From Cyanobacteria bacterium UBA11370 (GTDB lineage Bacteria > Cyanobacteriota > Cyanobacteriia > Cyanobacteriales > Coleofasciculaceae), in assembly GCA_003486645.1 (NCBI GenBank), contig DNGI01000413.1:1-22109 (forward strand): DNA of 22,109 bases, given 5' to 3'. A program made the position numbers and the translations under genes. The notes beneath the pieces are model-generated. The model was not told the DNA's origin. It saw only the letters and a list, made by a program, of their open reading frames with translations, and ran no database searches. Below are positions 1 to 6,823 of this stretch, piece after piece (within the stretch, counting starts at the first letter, position 1; each line of letters opens with the position of its first letter).

Positions 1-5
1 ATTAG

Positions 6-124
6 ACCTCTTGCATAAATCCATAAAACCCCTCCCCAGCCCTCCCCTACAAGGAGAGGGAGCAAGCTTTTTTCCCCCCGCATCGGGGGGATTAAGGGGG
101 GTCACTTCGACTTTTGCAAGAGGT
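6..124. repeat. MITE-like inverted-repeat element
   Basis: A perfect 10-base inverted repeat bounds this block: ACCTCTTGCA at 6-15 and TGCAAGAGGT at 115-124. Inside, a CCCCCCG stem (74-80) pairs perfectly with CGGGGGG (84-90) across a 3-base loop, and a CCTCCCC/GGAGAGGG pair lies around 31-61. There is no coding potential. Size, terminal repeats and GC-rich internal hairpins fit a small non-autonomous or dispersed cyanobacterial intergenic repeat. The target-site duplication is unclear, because the flanks (attag and tcatt) do not match. Confidence 0.55.
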
Positions 125-265
125 TCATTGTATAACTGATACAGGAATCTAGATGTGGAACAGTTTATGATGTCGAGGTCATCACCCACAACAAAATTTT
201 ACCCCTCACCCCCGCACTACGTGCCGCTACGTTAACACCCTCTCACCCTTCAATCTTTTTTATTG

Positions 266-1579
266 TTATTCCTGTTGCGATCGCGCTACCGTAGGTTTCA
301 TAATTATAGCTTCAAAGGGTACAATACCCATTTTTTCACTATTAATTGAACGAGCGGCTTGTAGGGATAAATCTAGACTTCTACCAGAGACATAAGGACC
401 GCGATCATTAATCCGAACGATCACACTATGACCATTTTCGAGATTTCTGACCTTTAGATAGGTATTGAAGGGTAAAGTAGGATGAGCGGCGGTAAGTTCG
501 TGTTGATTGTAAGTTTCCCCAGTAGCCGTCATTCGCCCATGAAAATAAGGTCCGTACCAAGACGCTAATCCCTCAATTTTACTGGATGTTTCTGCTAATT
601 CATGAATTCGTTTCTGGGCTTCTGCCAGCTTTAAAGGTTCTTGTCCCAAAGCCAGACGGAGGTTATTTGCCCATTTTATGGCTAGTAGTTCTCGATTCTC
701 CACTAAATTTTTAGCGAGAGTATCGTCAATTTTAAACCAAAGGCGATCGCCAATGTTAATTCCCGGAATTCCATCCAAAAGTGACGCTTCAATCGATAAT
801 GTTTTCCCTTCTGAATCGGATGGGTAACAGGATAATTGTTTGAGAGATTGAGCCATCAAATTCGCTTGCTGCTGAGTAGGAAATTGAGCGATCGCCTTTC
901 CTTTTGCCCAAACTTGAAACTGCTCCCCTTCACGAGAAGTAGGAGCAGTACTAGTTCGCTTTTTAAAGAATTGAGAATAGTGCCAAAACCCTCGATTAAA
1001 CCCTCCTCCCGTGCTATTTTTTTTATTTCTAAGTCGCTCTTCAGCCTGGGTACTAACCACCTCAACTGACTCAACAAATGCCTTTTGCTCGGAGTTAATC
1101 CGCTGATGCCAAGGTAACAAATTCTGCATAACCTGCAAAAGTTGCTGGGACAGACTGACGTTTGATAATGTATGGGCAGATCGATTTTCTCGTGTAGATC
1201 CAGCTTTTGATTTAACGGATTGAGATTCTTGTTTTGAGTCTAATTGTGGGGGACACGCTGCTTTTTTAGTAGCATTTTGTTTAAATTGAGAGCCTAAAAT
1301 TGCTGGTGGGGGTTGAGTACGAAACTGAAAAGTATCTGCACTCATTTGAAACCCTCGATTCGGGAAAGTAGTGTTAGAAGAGTGAAAAGACCAAACTCCT
1401 GAATCAAGCTGTGTTAGCACAAAACGAGGATGGGGAAGTTCAATAGGACTGCTTACAACGGAAAAAACCTTAGTAGGTAAAGCACTAACAATAGAATCAG
1501 GCACTTTCAATACACCCTGACTGGAAGCAAGGAAACAGCTAACCCAGGAAGTCATCCAAACAAGTCCGAAAAATGGCAT
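266..1579 (-). CDS. RlpA-family double-psi beta-barrel protein (putative septal lytic transglycosylase)
   Basis: The C-terminal ~95 residues (about 336-430 of 437) are a classic RlpA double-psi beta-barrel: GLASWYGPYFHGRMTATGE, LTAAHPTLPFNTYLKV, VRINDRGPYV, then a SLDLS block. The conserved acidic residues (Glu in TGE near 355, Asp in NDRGP near 392) are present. In the family these domains bind or cleave peptidoglycan glycan strands, often at the septum. No SPOR domain follows, unlike the E. coli protein. The ~335-residue N-terminal part is low in recognisable motifs and rich in Ser, Gln and Lys. A short hydrophobic stretch at residues 3-22 ending FLASSQG could be a signal peptide, but it lacks the usual basic n-region. 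The start is the only ATG after the upstream in-frame TAG. I see no good ribosome binding site. Divergent from the PhzF gene. Confidence 0.85.
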   Translation of the reverse strand: MPFFGLVWMTSWVSCFLASSQGVLKVPDSIVSALPTKVFSVVSSPIELPHPRFVLTQLDSGVWSFHSSNTTFPNRGFQMSADTFQFRTQPPPAILGSQFKQNATKKAACPPQLDSKQESQSVKSKAGSTRENRSAHTLSNVSLSQQLLQVMQNLLPWHQRINSEQKAFVESVEVVSTQAEERLRNKKNSTGGGFNRGFWHYSQFFKKRTSTAPTSREGEQFQVWAKGKAIAQFPTQQQANLMAQSLKQLSCYPSDSEGKTLSIEASLLDGIPGINIGDRLWFKIDDTLAKNLVENRELLAIKWANNLRLALGQEPLKLAEAQKRIHELAETSSKIEGLASWYGPYFHGRMTATGETYNQHELTAAHPTLPFNTYLKVRNLENGHSVIVRINDRGPYVSGRSLDLSLQAARSINSEKMGIVPFEAIIMKPTVARSQQE

Positions 1580-1730
1580 GAGTCGTGATAGTGTGAGGTA
1601 GAATGCACTTGGCTAGTTATCAGTCATAGATTATACCGATATCTGGGATCAATCGATCTGTCTTGAGGATGAGTGTGTTCAAAGGCGAGACTTTAAACAG
1701 TGATTTATGGGATGAGTTTTAGGTGTAAAG

Positions 1731-1804
1731 AGGGGGAAAGGTTAAAGGGGAAAGGGAGAGTTCAACAAACTTTTTCCCTTCCTCCTTACCTTTTTTCCTA
1801 CCCA
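1731..1804. repeat. Purine/pyrimidine imperfect inverted repeat
   Basis: A purine-only tract (about 1731-1760, GGGGGAAAGG then AAAGGGGAAAGGGAGAG) is followed after ten bases by a pyrimidine tract (about 1770-1804, CTTTTTCCCTTCCTCCTTACC and on). The second arm, reverse-complemented, aligns with the first with a few mismatches, so the strand could fold into a long imperfect hairpin. It lies in the 288-base space between rlpA and the PhzF gene. A similar design recurs at 18841-18902. Confidence 0.45.
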
Positions 1805-1852
1805 CTCTCTGTAACTTGATTTGAGGCAATGGGTATAAGAGTTCAGGAATTG

Positions 1853-1858
1853 AGGAGG
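1853..1858 (+). promoter_or_regulatory. Strong Shine-Dalgarno deciding the PhzF start
   Basis: AGGAGG ends nine bases before ATG 1868. It lies inside the in-frame extension that would begin at ATG 1829, so it argues for 1868 as the true start. Confidence 0.75.
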
Positions 1859-1867
1859 AAAAAATTA

Positions 1868-2755
1868 ATGAAGGGGCTGAATTTTTATATTGTTGATGTT
1901 TTTGCTGTAGACAAATATACGGGCAATCAGCTTGCTGTCTTTACAAATGCTAGTGGAATTTCTGCCGCTCAGATGCAATTGATTGCTAAAGAGATTAATT
2001 ATTCCGAAACAACCTTTATCACTTCTGCTGAACTCAAAAATGGAGGGTATGATGTTCGCACTTTTACGCCCAAAAAAGAACTCCCGTTTGCAGGACATCC
2101 CACTTTAGGCACTGCCTATATTATTCAACAAGCACTAATTAACCACCCGGTTGAAACCGTTAACTTAAATTTGAAAGTTGGTCAAATTCCGGTAACTTGG
2201 CATTATGGTGAGGATGGGAGTGAGGTCTTATGGATGCGTCAAAATCCACCGACTTTCCATCAAATCTTGAACGCAGATGACTTAGCACCTGTATTAGGTT
2301 TAGACCGAGATGAAATTGATGATCGCTACCCTATCCAAGAAGTATCAACGGGTGTTCCGTTTATTATTATTCCCTTAAAAACTCACAAATCTCTTCAGCA
2401 AATTAGAGTAAATAAAGAGCGATATTTTGAATTTGTAAAGAATACCCAAGCGAAAGAAATATTAGTCTTTTGTCCAGAAACCTATGCCCCAGAAAATGAT
2501 TTAAGTGTCCGTGTATTTGCGGAATCTTTAGGTATTCCAGAAGACCCAGCAACCGGAAGTGCAAATGGATGTCTAGCAGGGTATCTGGTTAAGTATTCTT
2601 ACTTTGGCAATCAACCTGTAGATGTTCGGGTTGAACAGGGATATGAAATTGGTAGACCCTCGTTGCTATTACTTAAAGCTAGTCAAAATCAGGATACTAT
2701 AGATGTATCAGTGGGCGGTAAAGTAGTGATGATTGCTAGTGGAGAATTTTTTTAA
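1868..2755 (+). CDS. PhzF-family isomerase/epimerase
   Basis: This 295-residue protein has the PhzF diaminopimelate-epimerase-like double fold. Seen motifs: N-terminal VDVFAVDKYTGNQLAVF, NYSETTFI with the family's catalytic Glu at residue 47, FAGHPTLGTAY near 74-84, and EDPATGSANGCLAGY near 225-239. The length matches the family (about 280-300). PhzF itself isomerises trans-2,3-dihydro-3-hydroxyanthranilate, but no other phenazine genes are nearby and most family members act in unknown small-molecule reactions, so the substrate cannot be named. I start it at 1868 rather than the ATG at 1829: a clear AGGAGG precedes 1868 and the next residues (KGLNFYIVDVF) match the usual N-terminus. It converges with the DUF4276 gene. 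Confidence 0.9.
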   Translation: MKGLNFYIVDVFAVDKYTGNQLAVFTNASGISAAQMQLIAKEINYSETTFITSAELKNGGYDVRTFTPKKELPFAGHPTLGTAYIIQQALINHPVETVNLNLKVGQIPVTWHYGEDGSEVLWMRQNPPTFHQILNADDLAPVLGLDRDEIDDRYPIQEVSTGVPFIIIPLKTHKSLQQIRVNKERYFEFVKNTQAKEILVFCPETYAPENDLSVRVFAESLGIPEDPATGSANGCLAGYLVKYSYFGNQPVDVRVEQGYEIGRPSLLLLKASQNQDTIDVSVGGKVVMIASGEFF

Positions 2756-2779
2756 GTAAGAAATTAGGCTTTATTACAG

Positions 2780-2809
2780 AGATAGTCAACTTAGTCTATC
2801 TTCAGATAG
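2780..2809. terminator. Weak hairpin between convergent genes
   Basis: AGATAG (2780-2785) can pair with CTATCT (2796-2801), and CTATC (2796-2800) can alternatively pair with GATAG (2805-2809) over a TTCA loop. It sits in the 60-base gap between the convergent PhzF and DUF4276 genes, where a bidirectional terminator would be expected. There is no T-run on either side, so this is tentative. Confidence 0.3.
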
Positions 2810-2815
2810 GGTGAG

Positions 2816-3463
2816 TTAAATTGTTGTGTTTGTATCTGTTAGTTTATTATTTTGTGTAATGATTTGAGTGAGAGTGGTGAAGACGCGATCGCAATTCGGT
2901 GCAGCTTGACGTACTTTCACTACATCCATGAGTTCTAGTAGTTTTGAAGCGTGTTGTATTTTTTGATAGTCTCCTTTCGATGTATCGCGGGTAGCTGCTT
3001 TCAGACTAGGTTCTAGGGAATCTTTATCAATCGTTTCTACATTAGGATTTTTGGAGATTGCATTTTCTTTAAATCCTTTGCCGTAAAATTTTTTTAAGGC
3101 TTCAATATCGGCAATAAACCAAGCTTCGATTGCTTGAACCATTAAATAACAATGAGTATCATCAACGCCAGGTAATTCCCAATTATCTTGCTCTTTCAAA
3201 TGTTCCCAGGGATCTTTTTTAAGAGGCGCTTCTGAGTCAACAAGTAGGACATTAAAGGCATCTGGAAAATCTGCTAAAGCATTTTTGAAAGACTTGAACG
3301 TATTATTACGAGAACCACAAACAATGATATCCCACTTGATTCGCTGACTCCGTGCCATCTGCACGATGTCTTTTAGGAAGCTACTAAATCCTTGCCGAAT
3401 TTTTCTTTTTGTATCTCTATCATCTCCACCTCCTTCAATGTAAATACGAATCTCTTTTACCAT
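2816..3463 (-). CDS. DUF4276 protein, Toprim-like partner of the upstream ATPase
   Basis: The 215-residue protein fits DUF4276. It begins IRIYIEGGGDD, with a conserved-looking Glu at residue 10, continues to NVLLVDSEAP (Asp76, Glu78), and has the characteristic HCYLMVQAIEAWFIAD followed by LKKFYG near 104-127. The spaced Glu...DxE arrangement resembles the metal-binding centre of Toprim/OLD-type nucleases, which is inference. Its ATG overlaps the last seven bases of the ATPase gene (ATGGTAA shared at 3457-3463), so the two are almost certainly co-translated. Such ATPase plus Toprim-like pairs occur in phage-defence islands; the AAA-15/DUF4435 pair of PARIS and the OLD/Gabija systems are relatives in concept. 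No phage-linked gene is beside it here, so the defence role is unproven. Confidence 0.8.
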   Translation of the reverse strand: MVKEIRIYIEGGGDDRDTKRKIRQGFSSFLKDIVQMARSQRIKWDIIVCGSRNNTFKSFKNALADFPDAFNVLLVDSEAPLKKDPWEHLKEQDNWELPGVDDTHCYLMVQAIEAWFIADIEALKKFYGKGFKENAISKNPNVETIDKDSLEPSLKAATRDTSKGDYQKIQHASKLLELMDVVKVRQAAPNCDRVFTTLTQIITQNNKLTDTNTTI

Positions 3464-4692
3464 TGTGTTCCACCAATTTCACCCATACTCCAAAGTTCAC
3501 CCAACGAATAATCTTCTAGCCATTTTTTAAGTCGTTCAGGATCAAGACGGCGCAGATGAGTTCCTAAATCATCTCGTTCACAAACTACAACTGATTCAGG
3601 AGGAAGTGATGAAACTAGTGCCTCAGAATGGGTTGTAACAATTAATTGGGTTCGCTGAGAAGCTTCGATTAGCAAATCAGCAATAGTAGACATCATATCC
3701 GGATGTAATCCAATTTCTGGTTCTTCAAGGCAGATGAGAGGCGGTAGAATTGGGTGGCAAAGCAAAGCTAACAAGCAAAGATATCGAATTGTACCATCTG
3801 ATAAGCGAGTTGCAGGAATTGGCTGGCTTAAATATTGCTCACGCAAAAATATTTGTATTGTTCCTCCTTCAATTTTAAGGGAAATATCTGTAACTTGGGG
3901 GTAAATTTTTTTAAGTTTTTCAACAATTTCTTGAATGAAGCTTTGATTTCCTAATCGGTATTGTAAATCATTAATAACTAGGGCTAAGTTGCTACCATCT
4001 TCTGCCAAAGCAGCTACTGCTGAATCTAATTTTAGGGGTTGTCTGGGTGGAGTATAAGGGGTTATATTCCACAGACGATAAAAGCAAATCATGGGAAAGG
4101 AATAACCCAGATAGGTAATTTCTGGATATTGGTACGGTTCCCTAATCTGAGACAAGATAGACTGACTATAATTGAATCCTCCAAAACCGTGAGTAGCCGA
4201 ATTAAGAGGAATTGAAGTTCTAGTTACACTTGTACTAGCTGGAGGCTCAGTCGGAGTTATAGCATTAACAACTGGAGAACCATTTTGGAAACGGTAGAAA
4301 AAATCACCTGGAAAACTTGGTTGTTCATTTTCTATAACCTCATCTGTAATTGCCAGAACTTGATTACGCATGGTGAAACTGAGTTGATAACGCAAAGGCA
4401 TAGTTCCCCAAGGAGAATCTAAAATTGCTTCTATCTTGGCTATTGGAATATCTTTCTCACCTTTCCAAAGCCACTCACTGACACCTCCCCCTGTATAAAT
4501 CAGACTATTCAAATCTTGTGGTTTGTGGCACGTTCCCCGCAAAAGTCTAATCGCTTCAATTAAATTAGACTTTCCAGACGCATTAGCACCAATCAACACA
4601 TTCAGAGGTTGCAGTTCAATTTCTTCTCCTTCACTGCCATAGGAAAGTAAGTTTTTCAATCGCAGGGTGTGGATAAATCGTTTACCTTCCAC
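3457..4692 (-). CDS. AAA_21-type ABC/SMC-like ATPase paired with DUF4276
   Basis: The 411-residue protein shows a full RecF/SMC-like ATPase: Walker A GANASGKSN at 35-43, an ABC-signature-like RLSDGTIRYLCLLALL at 296-311, Walker B LICLEEPEIGLHP at 319-331, and the H-loop TTHSEAL at 353-359. The C-terminal YSLGELWSMGEIGG is typical of ATPases paired with DUF4276. The start is GTG: reading the minus strand, AGGAGG (4703-4698) lies five bases ahead of GTG 4692, while the nearby ATG (4694-4692) is in another frame. It is soluble, with no membrane segment. It probably acts as the sensor or motor that loads or activates the DUF4276 effector. A perfect inverted repeat 52 bases upstream may control the pair. 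Confidence 0.88.
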   Translation of the reverse strand: MEGKRFIHTLRLKNLLSYGSEGEEIELQPLNVLIGANASGKSNLIEAIRLLRGTCHKPQDLNSLIYTGGGVSEWLWKGEKDIPIAKIEAILDSPWGTMPLRYQLSFTMRNQVLAITDEVIENEQPSFPGDFFYRFQNGSPVVNAITPTEPPASTSVTRTSIPLNSATHGFGGFNYSQSILSQIREPYQYPEITYLGYSFPMICFYRLWNITPYTPPRQPLKLDSAVAALAEDGSNLALVINDLQYRLGNQSFIQEIVEKLKKIYPQVTDISLKIEGGTIQIFLREQYLSQPIPATRLSDGTIRYLCLLALLCHPILPPLICLEEPEIGLHPDMMSTIADLLIEASQRTQLIVTTHSEALVSSLPPESVVVCERDDLGTHLRRLDPERLKKWLEDYSLGELWSMGEIGGTQW

Positions 4693-4744
4693 ATCAACCT
4701 CCTGTACAAAGTTTGATATTCTTTCATTATGGCACTTAGAGGAA

Positions 4745-4771
4745 ATTCGGAAAGGGCGATCGCTTCCGAAT
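4745..4771. promoter_or_regulatory. Candidate operator: perfect 8-11-8 inverted repeat
   Basis: ATTCGGAA (4745-4752) and TTCCGAAT (4764-4771) are perfect inverted copies separated by 11 bases that contain a HIP1 octamer (4756-4763). The half-site centres are 19 bases apart, about two helical turns, which suits a dimeric regulator; a hairpin is the alternative. It lies about 52 bases upstream of the ATPase GTG start. No regulator gene is adjacent. Confidence 0.35.
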
Positions 4772-4967
4772 GCTCACCAATTGTAATTTTAAAAGCTCAC
4801 TACTACCGCAATGCGATCGCAAAAGTAATCAGAAATTGCCGATAAGTCTCGGCTTGCTTCAATAATAATGACTAAGCGGTTCATACTCTCGCTGCTCTGG
4901 CTTGTTGTACTTTATTCAAGTCATCAACCAAGTAAGCGATCGCCAAGCATCCCAACCGAGGTATCAC

Positions 4968-5351
4968 CTAACCACTATAGTCGTTTAACCCCGCCTCTTT
5001 CATATAACTCAATAACCAATTCGCAGCGGTAGCACGACGAGTTTGTCTTGGTCCAAATTCACCTATTTTATATCCTTTAAAACCTAATTGTTCTTTTAAT
5101 AACTGTTTATTGGCTTGGGGGATAGAACGAGTCAATTTAACCGTTGCAGGGCGACTTTCAATAAAGTTTGGTGGTTCCGGATACTCCTCTTTCCATTCAG
5201 GCAAAACCTCTGTACTCTCCCAGGTATTAGTCTCTGAGTTATAGCGATATCCCAGACAATTCCAGACCAGTTTATTCACAGTATCATCATCAATATCTTC
5301 ATTCAAAATTGCCCAAATCGTTTCTGTATTCAGCGGTGGTAGTTCAGACAT
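4968..5351 (-). CDS. DUF1823 family protein
   Basis: This 127-residue soluble protein matches DUF1823, a small family found mainly in cyanobacteria and plastid-bearing eukaryotes. Recognisable features are the opening LPPLNTETIWAILNEDIDDDTV, the central LVWNCLGYRY, then YPEPPNFIESRPATVKLTRS, LGFKGYKIGEFGP, and the ending TRRATAANWLLSYM. The function of the family is not known to me. Length is as expected and the frame is intact. It is downstream of the hpsP-like gene on the same strand, 93 bases away, but a plausible promoter lies in that gap, so it may be its own unit. Upstream of the ATPase gene there are 275 bases without a clear gene. Confidence 0.85.
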   Translation of the reverse strand: MSELPPLNTETIWAILNEDIDDDTVNKLVWNCLGYRYNSETNTWESTEVLPEWKEEYPEPPNFIESRPATVKLTRSIPQANKQLLKEQLGFKGYKIGEFGPRQTRRATAANWLLSYMKEAGLNDYSG

Positions 5352-5413
5352 AATTTGTTATCTTTGATGGGTTTATCAAGAAATAAGGTGTGCCCTAACA
5401 TATTTTAAATACT

Positions 5414-5441
5414 ATAATATATTAGAAGTATGAGAAGGCAA
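5414..5441 (-). promoter_or_regulatory. Putative sigma70-type promoter for the DUF1823 gene
   Basis: On the minus strand TTGCCT (5441-5436) and TATTAT (5419-5414) are separated by 16 bases and lie about 65 bases upstream of the DUF1823 ATG. The -35 box partly overlaps the 3' side of the hpsP-like gene boundary. The region is AT-rich, so chance matches are possible. Confidence 0.35.
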
Positions 5442-5444
5442 GAA

Positions 5445-6650
5445 TCATGATTTCTCAATCCCAGTTGACCTGGACATAACATCTTGATAGGCCTGAATCA
5501 TTTGGAGTGCGATCGCATCCCAACTATAATTTTTTAAGGCATAATTCCTAGCATTGAGTCCTCGTCGCTTCTGCTCATTGACATCAGCAAGGGCATTCTG
5601 TAACTGTTGAGTTAAAGCCTCCACTTCACAAGGACAAACCCATCCCGCCTCAGCCCCCTTGACTTCTTGCCAGATATGTACTTGGTCAGAAATTACCACA
5701 GGTTTCCCAGCAACCATCGCTTCTGCCACGGCAATACCAAAGTTTTCATAGTAAGAGGGTAGGACAAACACATCAGCATCTTGTAATAAACTGGTTTTCA
5801 ACTCACCCTTAACAAAACCTGTAATTCTGGTGCATGACGTAAGGGGAGAAGCCTTAATCTGTTCTTTAATTTGATTGTAATAATTTGGATCTTGAGGATT
5901 TTCTCCGGCTAGAACAAACTGAAAATCTATTCCTGCTTCTAACAGTCTTTCAAGTGCTGGAATTAGCAAATTCAATCCTTTTTTCGGGTCAATCCGAGAC
6001 ATAAATAGCACCAAAGGTAGGTCATTAGAAATTCCCCACTTAGCCCGTGCTTGACCTTTTGTAGACTCCTCTGGTAGCGTTACACCCAACGGAATTACAA
6101 TATCTGGTGCATGAGTTCCAAAGCGTTCTGAAATTTTTGCCTCTTGCCCACTCGTGAAGTGAATTCCTGCTGCCCCAGCTAAATTAGGTCGTTCTAACAA
6201 TAACCCATAAATTTGTTTCAACACCTTTTTCTTCCGTAAATCTGCGGGATCAAGTGTACCCAAGGGGCGTAATAAATAGGGTAACTTTTGCTGTCTTGCA
6301 ATTGTTGCTGCTGCTGTACTTACTGGCGAAAAAAGTGCATGAATATGTGCCAAATCAAATTCTTTGGCATTATCCCATAACCACCGCAACAGGCTTACGG
6401 AAAACTTGTAGCGTCGGAAGGGAGAACAACGGAAGTATCTGATCTGATAGCCATCCTGGGGTACGGGTTGATTCAATGGCACATCTAAAGGCAGTTGTCC
6501 AGTATCACCATTCGAGTCGGTTGTCAGGATTGTAACATCAATCCCTTGAGAGGCTAAGGCTTTTGAAAGTCCCAATACCATCTGGCTAGGGCCACCGTAG
6601 ACTAGGGAAATGGAGGGGACGATTTGGAGAATTTTTAGAGGTTTGCTCAC
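5445..6650 (-). CDS. hpsP: Family 4 glycosyltransferase, HpsP-like
   Basis: A 401-residue GT-B fold glycosyltransferase. The N-terminal acceptor half begins KILQIVPSISLVYGGPSQMV, with the glycine-rich loop, and continues to HIHALFSPVSTAAATIAR near 102-119. The donor half has RIDPKKG at 219-225, and the retaining-GT4 E-x7-E motif ENFGIAVAE at 302-310. It probably transfers a sugar from a nucleotide donor during exopolysaccharide repeat-unit assembly on the cytoplasmic membrane face. From memory, the sequence closely resembles HpsP of the hormogonium polysaccharide gene set of filamentous cyanobacteria; that name needs a database check. Sampled GC is about 42%, like the hpsO and hpsL genes and unlike the AT-rich genes upstream of it. 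Confidence 0.82.
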   Translation of the reverse strand: MSKPLKILQIVPSISLVYGGPSQMVLGLSKALASQGIDVTILTTDSNGDTGQLPLDVPLNQPVPQDGYQIRYFRCSPFRRYKFSVSLLRWLWDNAKEFDLAHIHALFSPVSTAAATIARQQKLPYLLRPLGTLDPADLRKKKVLKQIYGLLLERPNLAGAAGIHFTSGQEAKISERFGTHAPDIVIPLGVTLPEESTKGQARAKWGISNDLPLVLFMSRIDPKKGLNLLIPALERLLEAGIDFQFVLAGENPQDPNYYNQIKEQIKASPLTSCTRITGFVKGELKTSLLQDADVFVLPSYYENFGIAVAEAMVAGKPVVISDQVHIWQEVKGAEAGWVCPCEVEALTQQLQNALADVNEQKRRGLNARNYALKNYSWDAIALQMIQAYQDVMSRSTGIEKS

Positions 6651-6697
6651 AGGGTCATAGTTGGGTTAATATACCATGAATTATATTCAATAATAAA

Positions 6698-6823
6698 TTA
6701 GGAAATCCGTGTAAATCTACTATAATTTCGCCACTGCCAATACAACCGCAGGTCAAAGGGAGTCTCCTTTACTAAACTTAAATATACCTGACTATAACAA
6801 TGAATACTGACAAGTATCTTCAC
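6698..6823 (-). CDS. Possible 41-residue ORF, or remnant of a lost gene
   Basis: A GTG at 6823 overlaps the TGA stop of the upstream glycosyltransferase as GTGA, the usual layout of translational coupling. The frame runs 41 codons to TAA at 6700-6698. The opening MKILVSIHCYSQVY looks like the start of a glycosyltransferase, while VKETPFDLRLYWQWRNYSRF, near 18-37, looks like a natural protein tail rich in aromatic and basic residues. I do not recognise the family. It could be a real small protein, or the two ends of a deleted gene joined in frame. It fills most of the 169-base gap before the hpsP-like gene. Confidence 0.35.
   Translation of the reverse strand: MKILVSIHCYSQVYLSLVKETPFDLRLYWQWRNYSRFTRIS

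Noticed and set aside
1829..1867. Thirteen-codon N-terminal extension of the PhzF protein from ATG 1829
   Set aside because: It contains the AGGAGG that serves ATG 1868, and its residues (GIRVQELRRKKL) do not fit the family N-terminus.
1868..2755. Phenazine biosynthesis from the PhzF-type gene
   Set aside because: No phzA/B/D/E/G-like gene is nearby and most PhzF-fold proteins are not in phenazine pathways.
2816..4692. Calling the ATPase pair a PARIS system
   Set aside because: The partner fits DUF4276 rather than the DUF4435 AriB effector, so only a general ATPase/Toprim-like resemblance can be claimed.
6740..6775. AAAGGGAG/CTCCTTT hairpin as a terminator after the cassette GT2
   Set aside because: The stem is short and bulged, no T-run follows, and it lies inside the 41-residue open frame.
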